Made by a program: the position numbers and the translations under genes. 64,000 bases of DNA from positions 124,001 to 188,000 of the forward strand of contig CAWJSC010000016.1 in NCBI GenBank assembly GCA_963845425.1, read 5' to 3'. Below the pieces are notes generated by a model, which was given only the letters and a program-made list of their open reading frames with translations, did no database searches and was not told the origin of the DNA. The DNA comes from DATDAH01 sp963845425 (lineage in GTDB: Bacteria > Actinomycetota > Acidimicrobiia > Acidimicrobiales > DATDAH01). This document shows positions 23,852-31,240 of this stretch, piece after piece. Every line of letters starts with the position of its first letter. Within the stretch, counting starts at the first letter, position 1.

Positions 23852-25473
23852 TGTCGTCGACTGTCCGCCTCCCGCAACGGCACCGCGGCGCCTGGCTCAC
23901 CGTGGTCGGCCTGGCCAGCACGGCCCTGGCCGTGGTCCTCATCGCCCGCGGGGTGGACCGCGAGGCCCTCGCCGACGCCTACCACGCCGCCCGGGACCGG
24001 CCCGGGCCGGTCACCGTCGCCGTGCTGGCCCTGGCCTCGGCCTTCGTCGTGCGAGCCTGGGCGTGGCACCGGGTCCTGCCCGGCCTGAGCCTGGCCCACT
24101 CGCTGGCCGGCATCCACCTGGCCTATGGGGCCAACCACCTGCTCCCCCTCCGGCTCGGCGAGCCGCTGCGGATCCTGAGCGTCGTGCGCCGGGCCGGCAT
24201 CGGCGTGGGCCCAGCCACCGCCTCCACCGTGACCCTGCGGGTGGCCGACCTGATCACCCTCGCCGCCATCGGCGCCGCGGCCGGCGGGGCCGTCCTCTGG
24301 TCGCTGGCCGGGCCCTGGTTCGCCGTGGCCCTCGCCTTGGCGGCGGCCGCGGGTTCGGCGGCCTGGTGGTGGCTGCGCCGCGCCGCACACGGCGGGGCCG
24401 AGGTCCGGTTACCGACCGCCGCCGTGCTGGCCGCCACCGCCTCGGCCTGGCTGCTCGAGGCGGTGCTCGTCATGGAGGGGGCCCGCCTGGTCGGCCTCGA
24501 CCTCGGCTACCAACAGGCCCTGCTGGTCACGGCCACGACCGTGTGCTCCCAGGTGGCGGCCGTGGCCCCCAGCGGGCTGGGCACCTTCGAGGCGGCGGGC
24601 ACCGCCACCTTCGTCGCTCTCGGCTATGGCGCCGCCGAGGGCCTCGCCGCCACCCTCGTGGTCCACGCCATCAGCACCGCCTACTCGTTCCTGGCCGGGG
24701 GCAGCGCCGTGCTCTGGCCCGCGCCCGGGTTGGCCGGCCGCCTGCGCCTGCAACCCGTCGTGGCCCCGCCCGGCGCCCTGCCGCCCGGTGACGGCCCCGT
24801 GCTGCTGTTCCTGCCCGCCCACGACGAGGCCGCCACCGTGGGCGAGGTGGTGGCCCGGGTGCCGACCACCGTGCTCGGCAGAACGGTCGACTGCGTGGTC
24901 ATCGACGACGGCTCCCGGGACGACACCGCGGTGGTGGCCCTCCGGGCCGGTGCGCAGGTCATTCGCCGAGAGCGGAACCGGGGGCTGGGGGCCACCGTCC
25001 GGTCCGGCTTGGCCGAGGGCCGGCGCCGGGGGGCGGCGGCCGTGGTGTTCTGTGACGCCGATGAGGAGTACGACCCCGGCGACCTCGAGGCGATGGTCGC
25101 CCCGATCCTGGCCGGGGAGGCCGACTATGTGGTCGGTGACCGCTTCGCCCACGGACGGCCCGACATGCGCCCCCACCGCTGGGTCGGCAACCGCCTGCTC
25201 ACCCGGCTGACCTCGTTCGTGGCCCGGCGGCCGCTGGCCGATGCCCAGTCGGGCTACCGGGCGCTGTCCCCCTCGGCGGCCGCCGAGGCGGAGATCGTCC
25301 ACGACTACAACTACGCCCAGGTCCTCACCCTCGACCTGCTGGCCAAGGGCTACCGCTACGCCGAGGTGCCCATCGCCTACCGCCACCGCCGGCGCGGCCG
25401 CTCCTTCATCACGCCCGTGGGCTACCTCCGCAAGGTCGTCCCCGCCGTCTACCGCGAGCTCAACCAGGCCTGA
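23851..25473 (+). CDS. fusion of a flippase-like membrane domain and a family-2 glycosyltransferase
   Basis: A 540-residue two-part protein. Residues about 10-300 form a polytopic domain of the lysylphosphatidylglycerol-synthase TM (UPF0104/DUF2029-like) type, with the loop LRLGEPLRILSVVRRAGIG and the helix PSGLGTFEAAGTATF. Residues about 315-540 are a GT2 glycosyltransferase: nucleotide-sugar loop VVIDDGSRDDT, RNRGLGATVRSGL, DADEEYDPGD with metal-binding Asp, and a polyprenyl-phosphate acceptor end (YRHRRRGRSFITPVGYLRK). The GT2 part is closest to dolichol/polyprenyl-phosphate mannosyl or glucosyl transferases. The joint protein may make a lipid-linked sugar and flip it. The ATG overlaps a palindrome, and the mRNA may be leaderless. 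The converging protease gene ends 6 bases beyond. Confidence 0.85.
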   Translation: MSSTVRLPQRHRGAWLTVVGLASTALAVVLIARGVDREALADAYHAARDRPGPVTVAVLALASAFVVRAWAWHRVLPGLSLAHSLAGIHLAYGANHLLPLRLGEPLRILSVVRRAGIGVGPATASTVTLRVADLITLAAIGAAAGGAVLWSLAGPWFAVALALAAAAGSAAWWWLRRAAHGGAEVRLPTAAVLAATASAWLLEAVLVMEGARLVGLDLGYQQALLVTATTVCSQVAAVAPSGLGTFEAAGTATFVALGYGAAEGLAATLVVHAISTAYSFLAGGSAVLWPAPGLAGRLRLQPVVAPPGALPPGDGPVLLFLPAHDEAATVGEVVARVPTTVLGRTVDCVVIDDGSRDDTAVVALRAGAQVIRRERNRGLGATVRSGLAEGRRRGAAAVVFCDADEEYDPGDLEAMVAPILAGEADYVVGDRFAHGRPDMRPHRWVGNRLLTRLTSFVARRPLADAQSGYRALSPSAAAEAEIVHDYNYAQVLTLDLLAKGYRYAEVPIAYRHRRRGRSFITPVGYLRKVVPAVYRELNQA

Positions 25474-25479
25474 CCCCGT

Positions 25480-27870
25480 TCACTCGGTGGGGGCGACGGG
25501 GGCGACGGTCAGGGGGCGGTGGCCGTTGGTGAGCTCGGGGAGGCGGGCGTCGACCGGGGCGTGGTCCCGATGGGCGGCCATGGCCACCTCGTGGTACCGC
25601 TCCAGCACCTCCTCGGCCGTGGTGTCGTGGTACACCCGGCCGTCGACCAGCGGTCCCTCGGTCCCCTCGATGACGGCGATCACGTCCTCGCCGGCCAACG
25701 TCTTGTGCTGCTCGAGGGCGTGAGCCACGGCCAGGATCTCGTGCCGGTGCTCGCGGACCAGCTCGACGGTCTCCTCCAGCAGGCGGGCCAGGTTCTCCTC
25801 GATGCGTTGGCCCAGCGCGGCGTGCTGGAGCAGGTCCTTCTCGTGCTCGTCGTCACCGGTCGGGCGGCCGCCGCCGCCCACCCCGACCCGGTGGGTCACG
25901 CCATGGCTGGCGACGGTCGAGCCCATCCCCCAGAAGCCCTCCATGAGGGTGGCCAGGGTCGTGGCCCCCTCGAGGTCGGCCGACACCCCCGACGAGCTGT
26001 CGCCCGAGAAGAACTCCCGCTCGCCGGCCAGGGAGGCGAGGGAGACCTTGATGTCGGCCTCGTACTCGGAGCGCCAGCGGGTGAACTGGTCCTCGGGCTT
26101 GATGGAGCTGACCATGCCCAGGTAGCCGCCGCCCTTCTCGATGGTGGCGAGGTCGATCTGGAGGTGCTTGCGCTCGCGGTAGGCGATCACCGCGTGGCAG
26201 GCCTCGTGCACGGCGATGGCGTGGCGCTCCCGCTCGATGTACTCGACGTCCTCGGGCGGGCCGAGGTCCTTCATCTGCTTGGCCACCAGCACGTCCCGCC
26301 AGGTGATCCGGTCCCGGCCGCTGCGGATGGCGACGATGAGGGCCTCGTTGACCAGGTCCTTGATGGTGGCCCCCGTGGCGTAGGGGGTCATCGTGGACAG
26401 CTTCTCCATGTCCTCGTCGGTGAGGTCGTGGGCCACCTTGTCGAAGTAGCCGGCGTAGGTGCGCTTGCGGCCCTCCTTGGACGGATACCCCACCTTGTAG
26501 ATGCGGTCGATGCGGCCCGGCCGGAGCATGGCCTCGTCCAAGGTCTGGGGCATGTTCGTGGCCATCATCACGAGGATGCGGTACTTCGGCGGCGGCTTGG
26601 GTCGCATGCCGAACAGCCGGCGGCCGTAGCGGTTGAGGAAGCCCCGGGGCTTCTTGAGGCCGGACAGCTCCGTCAGCAGGGCCTGGAGCGTGCCGCCCCC
26701 TCCGCCCCCGCCGCCCATCCCCATCATGATCCCGTCCCGGGTCGGCCCCGTCGCCTCTGCGGCACCGCCCAGGCCGGCCCGCAGCACGGCTTCGCGGGAG
26801 GCGGGCGACAGCCAGCGCTGGTGGTCGTCCCACGCCGCCGGGGCCGACGTCGCCTGACCGCCGAGCGGTCCCGGCGTCAGGTTCCCCCGGCTGCCCAGGG
26901 CGTCGGCCTCGTCGAAGAACACGATGACCCCGCCGTAGCGGAGGGCCAACTTGCGCAGCTTCCGGAAGAGCGACTTCACCTTGAGGATGCCGACGCCCAT
27001 GAACATGTTGATGAAGGCCCCCGGGTCGACGAAGACGAACGGCTTGCCCGTCTCCCCCGCCACCGCCTCGGCCATCAGGGTCTTGCCGGTGCCCGGTGGG
27101 CCCCACAGCAGGATGCCGCCCGGGACGTAGCCGCCCTTCTCCTCGATCTTCTCAGGCTCCTCGAGGAAGAGCATGTTCTCCCGGACCCGGGCCACCACCG
27201 CGTCCTGGCCCCAGACGTCGTCCATCCGGGTCTCGATGTCATCCGGGAAGTAGGTGTCGATGCCGCCCTTCGACAAGAACCAGAACAGCCCGATGAACTG
27301 GAACATGACGAAGAAGAAGCCGAAGGCGAGCTGGAACACCCACGGCAGCGCACTGACCAGGCGGGCCGGGAGCTCGAACAGCGCCGTCAGCGGCGAGACG
27401 TCGAAGATGGCCCCCAGCACGATGCTGAGCAGGACCAGGAAGACCACGAACTTGACGACCCGGGCCACCCGGAAGCGGTTCCAGTCGTCGTAACGGGCGG
27501 CTCGGGCCTCGAAGCGGGCGAACACACCGTGGGCCCAGAAGCGGTGGTAGCCGGGCCAGGACTCGGCCAGCAGGAAGTGGGCCTGGCGCATGGCCTCGAG
27601 GCCCACCAGGGCCAGGATCCACCACTTGGCCTCCAGCGTCCGTTCCAGGGCCTCCTCGAAGGGCAGGATCGGGTTGTCGGCCATCTCGGACCACACGAAG
27701 AACCAGAACAGGACGCCGAGCAGCAGCAGGATCTTGATCCGGTCCCACAGGGCCAGGGGCTTGCGGGTGGGACGGTCGGCGTCGCGGACCCGGGACAGCA
27801 CACCCGGCTCCGGCAGGCCCGCCTTGTGGTCGGTGACCGCAGGTGGGCCCGTGGGGACGTCGGGGCTCAT
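25480..27870 (-). CDS. FtsH-like membrane AAA+ zinc protease, divergent
   Basis: A 796-residue protein. It has an N-terminal membrane part with several helices (about 45-60, 83-100, 139-155 and 175-198), more than the two of classic FtsH. Next is an AAA+ domain: Walker A GPPGTGKT (257-264), Walker B VIVFFDEAD (315-323), and SRH ATNMPQTLDEAMLRPGRIDR (437-456). Last is an M41-type peptidase with HEACH (555-559) and a third zinc ligand D632 in GVSADLEGA. Between Walker B and the SRH lies a roughly 105-residue insert containing a poly-Gly stretch (MGMGGGGGGGG), which is not usual in FtsH. It probably degrades membrane or damaged proteins. The upstream lipoprotein gene ends 4 bases before its ATG, so the two form one unit. 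Confidence 0.88.
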   Translation of the reverse strand: MSPDVPTGPPAVTDHKAGLPEPGVLSRVRDADRPTRKPLALWDRIKILLLLGVLFWFFVWSEMADNPILPFEEALERTLEAKWWILALVGLEAMRQAHFLLAESWPGYHRFWAHGVFARFEARAARYDDWNRFRVARVVKFVVFLVLLSIVLGAIFDVSPLTALFELPARLVSALPWVFQLAFGFFFVMFQFIGLFWFLSKGGIDTYFPDDIETRMDDVWGQDAVVARVRENMLFLEEPEKIEEKGGYVPGGILLWGPPGTGKTLMAEAVAGETGKPFVFVDPGAFINMFMGVGILKVKSLFRKLRKLALRYGGVIVFFDEADALGSRGNLTPGPLGGQATSAPAAWDDHQRWLSPASREAVLRAGLGGAAEATGPTRDGIMMGMGGGGGGGGTLQALLTELSGLKKPRGFLNRYGRRLFGMRPKPPPKYRILVMMATNMPQTLDEAMLRPGRIDRIYKVGYPSKEGRKRTYAGYFDKVAHDLTDEDMEKLSTMTPYATGATIKDLVNEALIVAIRSGRDRITWRDVLVAKQMKDLGPPEDVEYIERERHAIAVHEACHAVIAYRERKHLQIDLATIEKGGGYLGMVSSIKPEDQFTRWRSEYEADIKVSLASLAGEREFFSGDSSSGVSADLEGATTLATLMEGFWGMGSTVASHGVTHRVGVGGGGRPTGDDEHEKDLLQHAALGQRIEENLARLLEETVELVREHRHEILAVAHALEQHKTLAGEDVIAVIEGTEGPLVDGRVYHDTTAEEVLERYHEVAMAAHRDHAPVDARLPELTNGHRPLTVAPVAPTE

Positions 27871-27874
27871 CAGC

Positions 27875-28513
27875 TCAGTCCTCCTGCTCGATGGTCCACG
27901 AGTCGACGATGGCGTCGATCTCGTCCCGGTTGGTCTCGTAGCAGTGCGCCTCGCACTTGAGGAAGAGCCGGTAGATCTCGGTGGTCAACGGGTTGACCAG
28001 CGCCGTCTGGTCGAAGGTGACCAGGGCGCCGTCGTCCTGGGCGACGGTGAAGACGATGCGCTCGCCCCGCAGGCCCTCCTCGGTGGTCACGTCATCGAGG
28101 CTGACCAGCTCGACCCCACTGTCCACCGTCGACGCCAGCTCCAGCGGGTCGTCCTCCCCGCCGAGGGCCATGGACCGCAGCGCGACGTAGTCCAACGCGT
28201 CCCGTTCGGTGTTGGTGGCCACGGAGGAGACGCTGGCCAGGCCGACGGGCTGGGTGGGGAGCACGGCCTGCAGGTTCGCCAGATCGGGGTCCGACGACCT
28301 GTCGAGCAGGCGGACCCACTGCTCGGACTGGAGGAGCGTCTCCGGGATGCCCTCGTCGGTGGTGTCCACCGGCACGACCGACCAGGTGTCCGGTACCCGG
28401 AAGTAGAGGCCGGCGTCGTCGTTCTCGACGTACTCGTAGCCCGAGCCCCCGCAGGCGGCCACGGTCAGCGCGATGACGACCACCACGAGCCGCGAACCCC
28501 TCCGCCGGTCCAT
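27875..28513 (-). CDS. predicted lipoprotein
   Basis: A 212-residue secreted lipoprotein that I cannot assign to a named family. The signal is MDRRRGSRLVVVVIALTVAAC with the lipobox Cys at residue 21. The mature part starts with aromatic and acidic residues (YEYVENDDAGLYFRVPDTWSVVP). Its VPDTWSV core resembles LpqN/PsbP-like proteins that take the 'GLYFRVPDSWSV' form. A late CEAHCYETN (two Cys) may form a disulfide. I chose the ATG at 28513; an earlier in-frame Met would add an Arg/Pro-rich stretch with no signal. It is the first gene ahead of the FtsH-like protease (4-base gap), so it may be a partner or substrate-presenting factor; this is inference. Confidence 0.7.
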   Translation of the reverse strand: MDRRRGSRLVVVVIALTVAACGGSGYEYVENDDAGLYFRVPDTWSVVPVDTTDEGIPETLLQSEQWVRLLDRSSDPDLANLQAVLPTQPVGLASVSSVATNTERDALDYVALRSMALGGEDDPLELASTVDSGVELVSLDDVTTEEGLRGERIVFTVAQDDGALVTFDQTALVNPLTTEIYRLFLKCEAHCYETNRDEIDAIVDSWTIEQED

Positions 28514-28631
28514 GGAGGACCAGTGTGCCGCTTGTCGCCCGATTGCGACAGTCGACGACGCGATCAGCCGTCGAGGGCGAGCAGGCGGCCCTGGACGGGC
28601 ACGGCGAACCACCGCAGTCGGGTCGTCGACA

Positions 28632-29480
28632 TCAGTCGCTACGGGGTGGGGGGCCTTGGACGTAGCGCCAGCCGAAGCGGCCCTTGATGCAGAGATGGCC
28701 CTCGGTGACCTCGTGGTCGACGGGGCTGCTGACCTTCACGATGCGCTCGTCCTGGACGTGCAGCTCGAGGTTGCAGCCGACGCCGCAGTAGGAGCAGACG
28801 GTGGTGGTCACGGTCTGGTCCTCGGGCCGCCAGTCCCCGGCCTGGCGGAGGTCGAACTCGGTCGTGAACTGCAGGGCGTTGGTGGGACAGACCCCGATGC
28901 AGTTGCCGCAGTAGACACAGGCCGAGTCGGGCAGCTCGACGTCGAACTCGGTCGAGATGCGGGCGTCGAAGCCCCGGCCGCTGACGGCGATGGCGTAGGT
29001 GTGCTGGGCGTCGTCGCCGCAGGCCTCGACGCACTTGTAGCAGAGGACGCACTTCTCGTAGTCCCGGATGTAGAGCCCGTCCTGGACCTTCACCGCCTCC
29101 TGCACCCGCTCGACGGGGTGCGCGTCGGCGCCGTAGCGGTCCGGGTCCGCCTCGTAGCGCTCGATCCACGGCCCGAGACCGTCGGTCTGGGAGAGGTCGA
29201 CGCCGGAACCCAGGAACTCCAGCACGATCTTGCGGCTGTGGCGCACGCGGGCGGAGTCGGTGTGCACGACCATCCCGTCCTCGGCGGGCCGGGAGCAGGC
29301 CGGGACGAGCGCCCGGGAGCCCTCGACCTCGACCACGCACACCCGGCAGACGTTCACCGGGGTCAGGTTCGGGGCCCAGCAGATGGTCGGCGTGTCGATG
29401 GCGGCCTCCGTGCAGGCCCCGAGGATGGTCGTGCCCTCCTCGACCTCCAGGTCCTGACCGTCGACGGTGAGCCTGATCAC
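28632..29480 (-). CDS. formate dehydrogenase Fe-S subunit carrying the molybdopterin 4Fe-4S domain
   Basis: A 282-residue iron-sulfur protein, the last gene of the formate dehydrogenase set. Domains in order: a 2Fe-2S ferredoxin with C34, C45, C48 and C62; a linker; two 4Fe-4S clusters (C144/C147/C150/C154 and C188/C191/C194/C198); and a C-terminal CSYCGVGC domain (C229, C232, C236, C264) ending GHLCIKGRFGWRYV. The latter is normally the first part of the molybdoenzyme's catalytic region and here is cut off from it. Lys in CIKGRFG is a key electron-transfer residue in FdhH-type enzymes. The usual His-Cys3 cluster of NuoG/FdsA is missing (the HSRKIVLEF stretch lacks the following Cys set). GTG at 29480 overlaps the NuoEF stop by 4 bases. 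Confidence 0.88.
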   Translation of the reverse strand: MIRLTVDGQDLEVEEGTTILGACTEAAIDTPTICWAPNLTPVNVCRVCVVEVEGSRALVPACSRPAEDGMVVHTDSARVRHSRKIVLEFLGSGVDLSQTDGLGPWIERYEADPDRYGADAHPVERVQEAVKVQDGLYIRDYEKCVLCYKCVEACGDDAQHTYAIAVSGRGFDARISTEFDVELPDSACVYCGNCIGVCPTNALQFTTEFDLRQAGDWRPEDQTVTTTVCSYCGVGCNLELHVQDERIVKVSSPVDHEVTEGHLCIKGRFGWRYVQGPPPRSD

Positions 29481-31180
29481 GACCCCACCAGCCCGAGGTC
29501 CAGCGCCGAGCGGACGGCGCCGACCGCGGTGTGGCCGAGGCCGCAGATGGAGGCGTCGGTCATGGCCGCGGCCATCTCGTCCAGCAGCGCGCGCCGATCG
29601 TCGGTCAGACCCCCACGGTCGCGCATCTGCACCATGGTCTCGTGGACGCGCACCGTACCGACGCGGCAGGGCACGCACTGCCCGCAGGACTCGGCCCGGA
29701 AGAACTCGGCGATGCGCACGACCACGTCGGTCAGGTCGTCGGTCGCGACGAAGGCCATGACCACGCCCGACCCGAGGGTGGCCCCGGCGGCCCGGGTGTC
29801 CTCCAGGGTGAGGGCCAGATCGAGGGCGTCGGGGCCGACGAACATCCCGGCGGCGCCGCCCAGGAGCACGGCGGCCAGATCCCCCGCCACGCCGCCGGCC
29901 AGGTCCAGCAGGGCGCCGAGCGCGATGCCGAACGGCGCCTCGTAGACGCCAGGACGGCCCACCCGACCCGACAGGCAGAACAGCCGGGTCCCCGGTGAGT
30001 GCTCGGTGCCGAGGGACCGGTAGGCCTCGGGGCCCTCCAGGAGGATCGGCAGCACGTTGAGCAGCGTCTCCGGGTTGTTGATGGCGGTGGGCTGGTCGAA
30101 CAGGCCATTGGTCGTGGGGAACGGCGGCTTGTTGCGGGGCTCCCCCCGGAACCCCTCGATCGAGTTGAAGAGGGCCGTCTCCTCACCGCAGATGTAGGCC
30201 CCGCCGCCGCGCCGGACCTCGATGCGCAGACCGTCCCGCAGCCAGCCCGCCTCGCCGGCTTGCGCCGCGGCGGCCTCGATGCGGCCCGCGGCCTCGGGAT
30301 ACTCGCCCCGGATGTAGACCCAGGCCTCGCGGGCCCCGACCGTCTCCGCCGCGATCACGGTGGCCTCGACGACGGCAAAGGGGTCTCGTTCCAGCAGCAC
30401 GCGATCTTTGAAGGTGCCCGGCTCGGACTCGTCGGCGTTGACCACGACGTGCTTGCGGTCACCGGCGGCGTCCCGCACGGCCCGCCACTTCACGCCGGTC
30501 GGGAAGGCGGCCCCACCGCGGCCGGACAGACCGGCGTCGCCGAGGGCGGCGATGACCGCGTCCGGACCCAGCTCCCGGGACCGGGCCAGGGCCGCGCCCC
30601 CGTCGTGGGCGAGGTAGTCGTCGAGGCTCGTGGGGTCGACGATGCCGACCCGTCGCAGCAACCGCAGGCTCGGGTCGCCGGCCTGGGGAAGGGTGAACGG
30701 CGTCGGGCCGGGTAGGTCGTGGGCCGGGCCTCGGCGTTGGACCCAGGCGGCGGGGGCCTGCTCGCAGCGACCCAGGCAGGGGGCGTCGTGACGGACCGTC
30801 CCGTCGGGCACCGGGGCCTCGTCGGCCGTGATCCGGCAGGCGGCGTCCACGCACACCCAGGTGCTCGGCCCGGCGTGGGCGGGCTCGGTGGTGCGCAGCA
30901 GCTCGTAGAAGGTGGCCACGCCGTAGACCTCGGCGGGCGGCACCTGCAGGCGGTCGGCGACGTGGTTGAGGCCGCCCGGGCTGATCCAGCCCACCTCTTC
31001 CTGCAGCGCGATCAGCGCGGGCAGCAGCCGGTGACGCCGCTCGCGTTGCCGGGACCGTCCGCTGAGGACCAAGCGCCCGGTCTCGACCTCGACGGCTGGG
31101 CCGGCCGCGCCAAGGACGGCGTCGACGGCTCGCTGCTCGAGGTCGGTCGGTCGGTCGGGGCCGATGAACAGGTCACTCAT
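29477..31180 (-). CDS. NAD-dependent formate dehydrogenase beta subunit (NuoE-NuoF fusion)
   Basis: A 567-residue diaphorase subunit. The N-terminal about 150 residues are NuoE-like with 2Fe-2S cysteines in WVCVDAAC and later DAPCLGRC. The rest is NuoF-like: the NADH/FMN-binding GRGGAAFPTG, VVNADESEPGTFKDR, the RGGGAYICGEETAL loop, and a 4Fe-4S site in ESCGQCVPCRVG with a later Cys in SICGLG. It would pass electrons from the molybdenum centre to NAD+ through FMN, as FdsB/FdsG do, but here both functions sit on one chain. ATG at 31180 has AGGA upstream at good distance; a GTG two codons earlier is possible. The stop overlaps the next gene by 4 bases. Confidence 0.9.
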   Translation of the reverse strand: MSDLFIGPDRPTDLEQRAVDAVLGAAGPAVEVETGRLVLSGRSRQRERRHRLLPALIALQEEVGWISPGGLNHVADRLQVPPAEVYGVATFYELLRTTEPAHAGPSTWVCVDAACRITADEAPVPDGTVRHDAPCLGRCEQAPAAWVQRRGPAHDLPGPTPFTLPQAGDPSLRLLRRVGIVDPTSLDDYLAHDGGAALARSRELGPDAVIAALGDAGLSGRGGAAFPTGVKWRAVRDAAGDRKHVVVNADESEPGTFKDRVLLERDPFAVVEATVIAAETVGAREAWVYIRGEYPEAAGRIEAAAAQAGEAGWLRDGLRIEVRRGGGAYICGEETALFNSIEGFRGEPRNKPPFPTTNGLFDQPTAINNPETLLNVLPILLEGPEAYRSLGTEHSPGTRLFCLSGRVGRPGVYEAPFGIALGALLDLAGGVAGDLAAVLLGGAAGMFVGPDALDLALTLEDTRAAGATLGSGVVMAFVATDDLTDVVVRIAEFFRAESCGQCVPCRVGTVRVHETMVQMRDRGGLTDDRRALLDEMAAAMTDASICGLGHTAVGAVRSALDLGLVGS

Positions 31181-31240
31181 CGTCACCGTTCCTGGTCACT
31201 CCGTGACCGGGTCGCAGGGCACCGCTCGCCTTCGGCTCAC

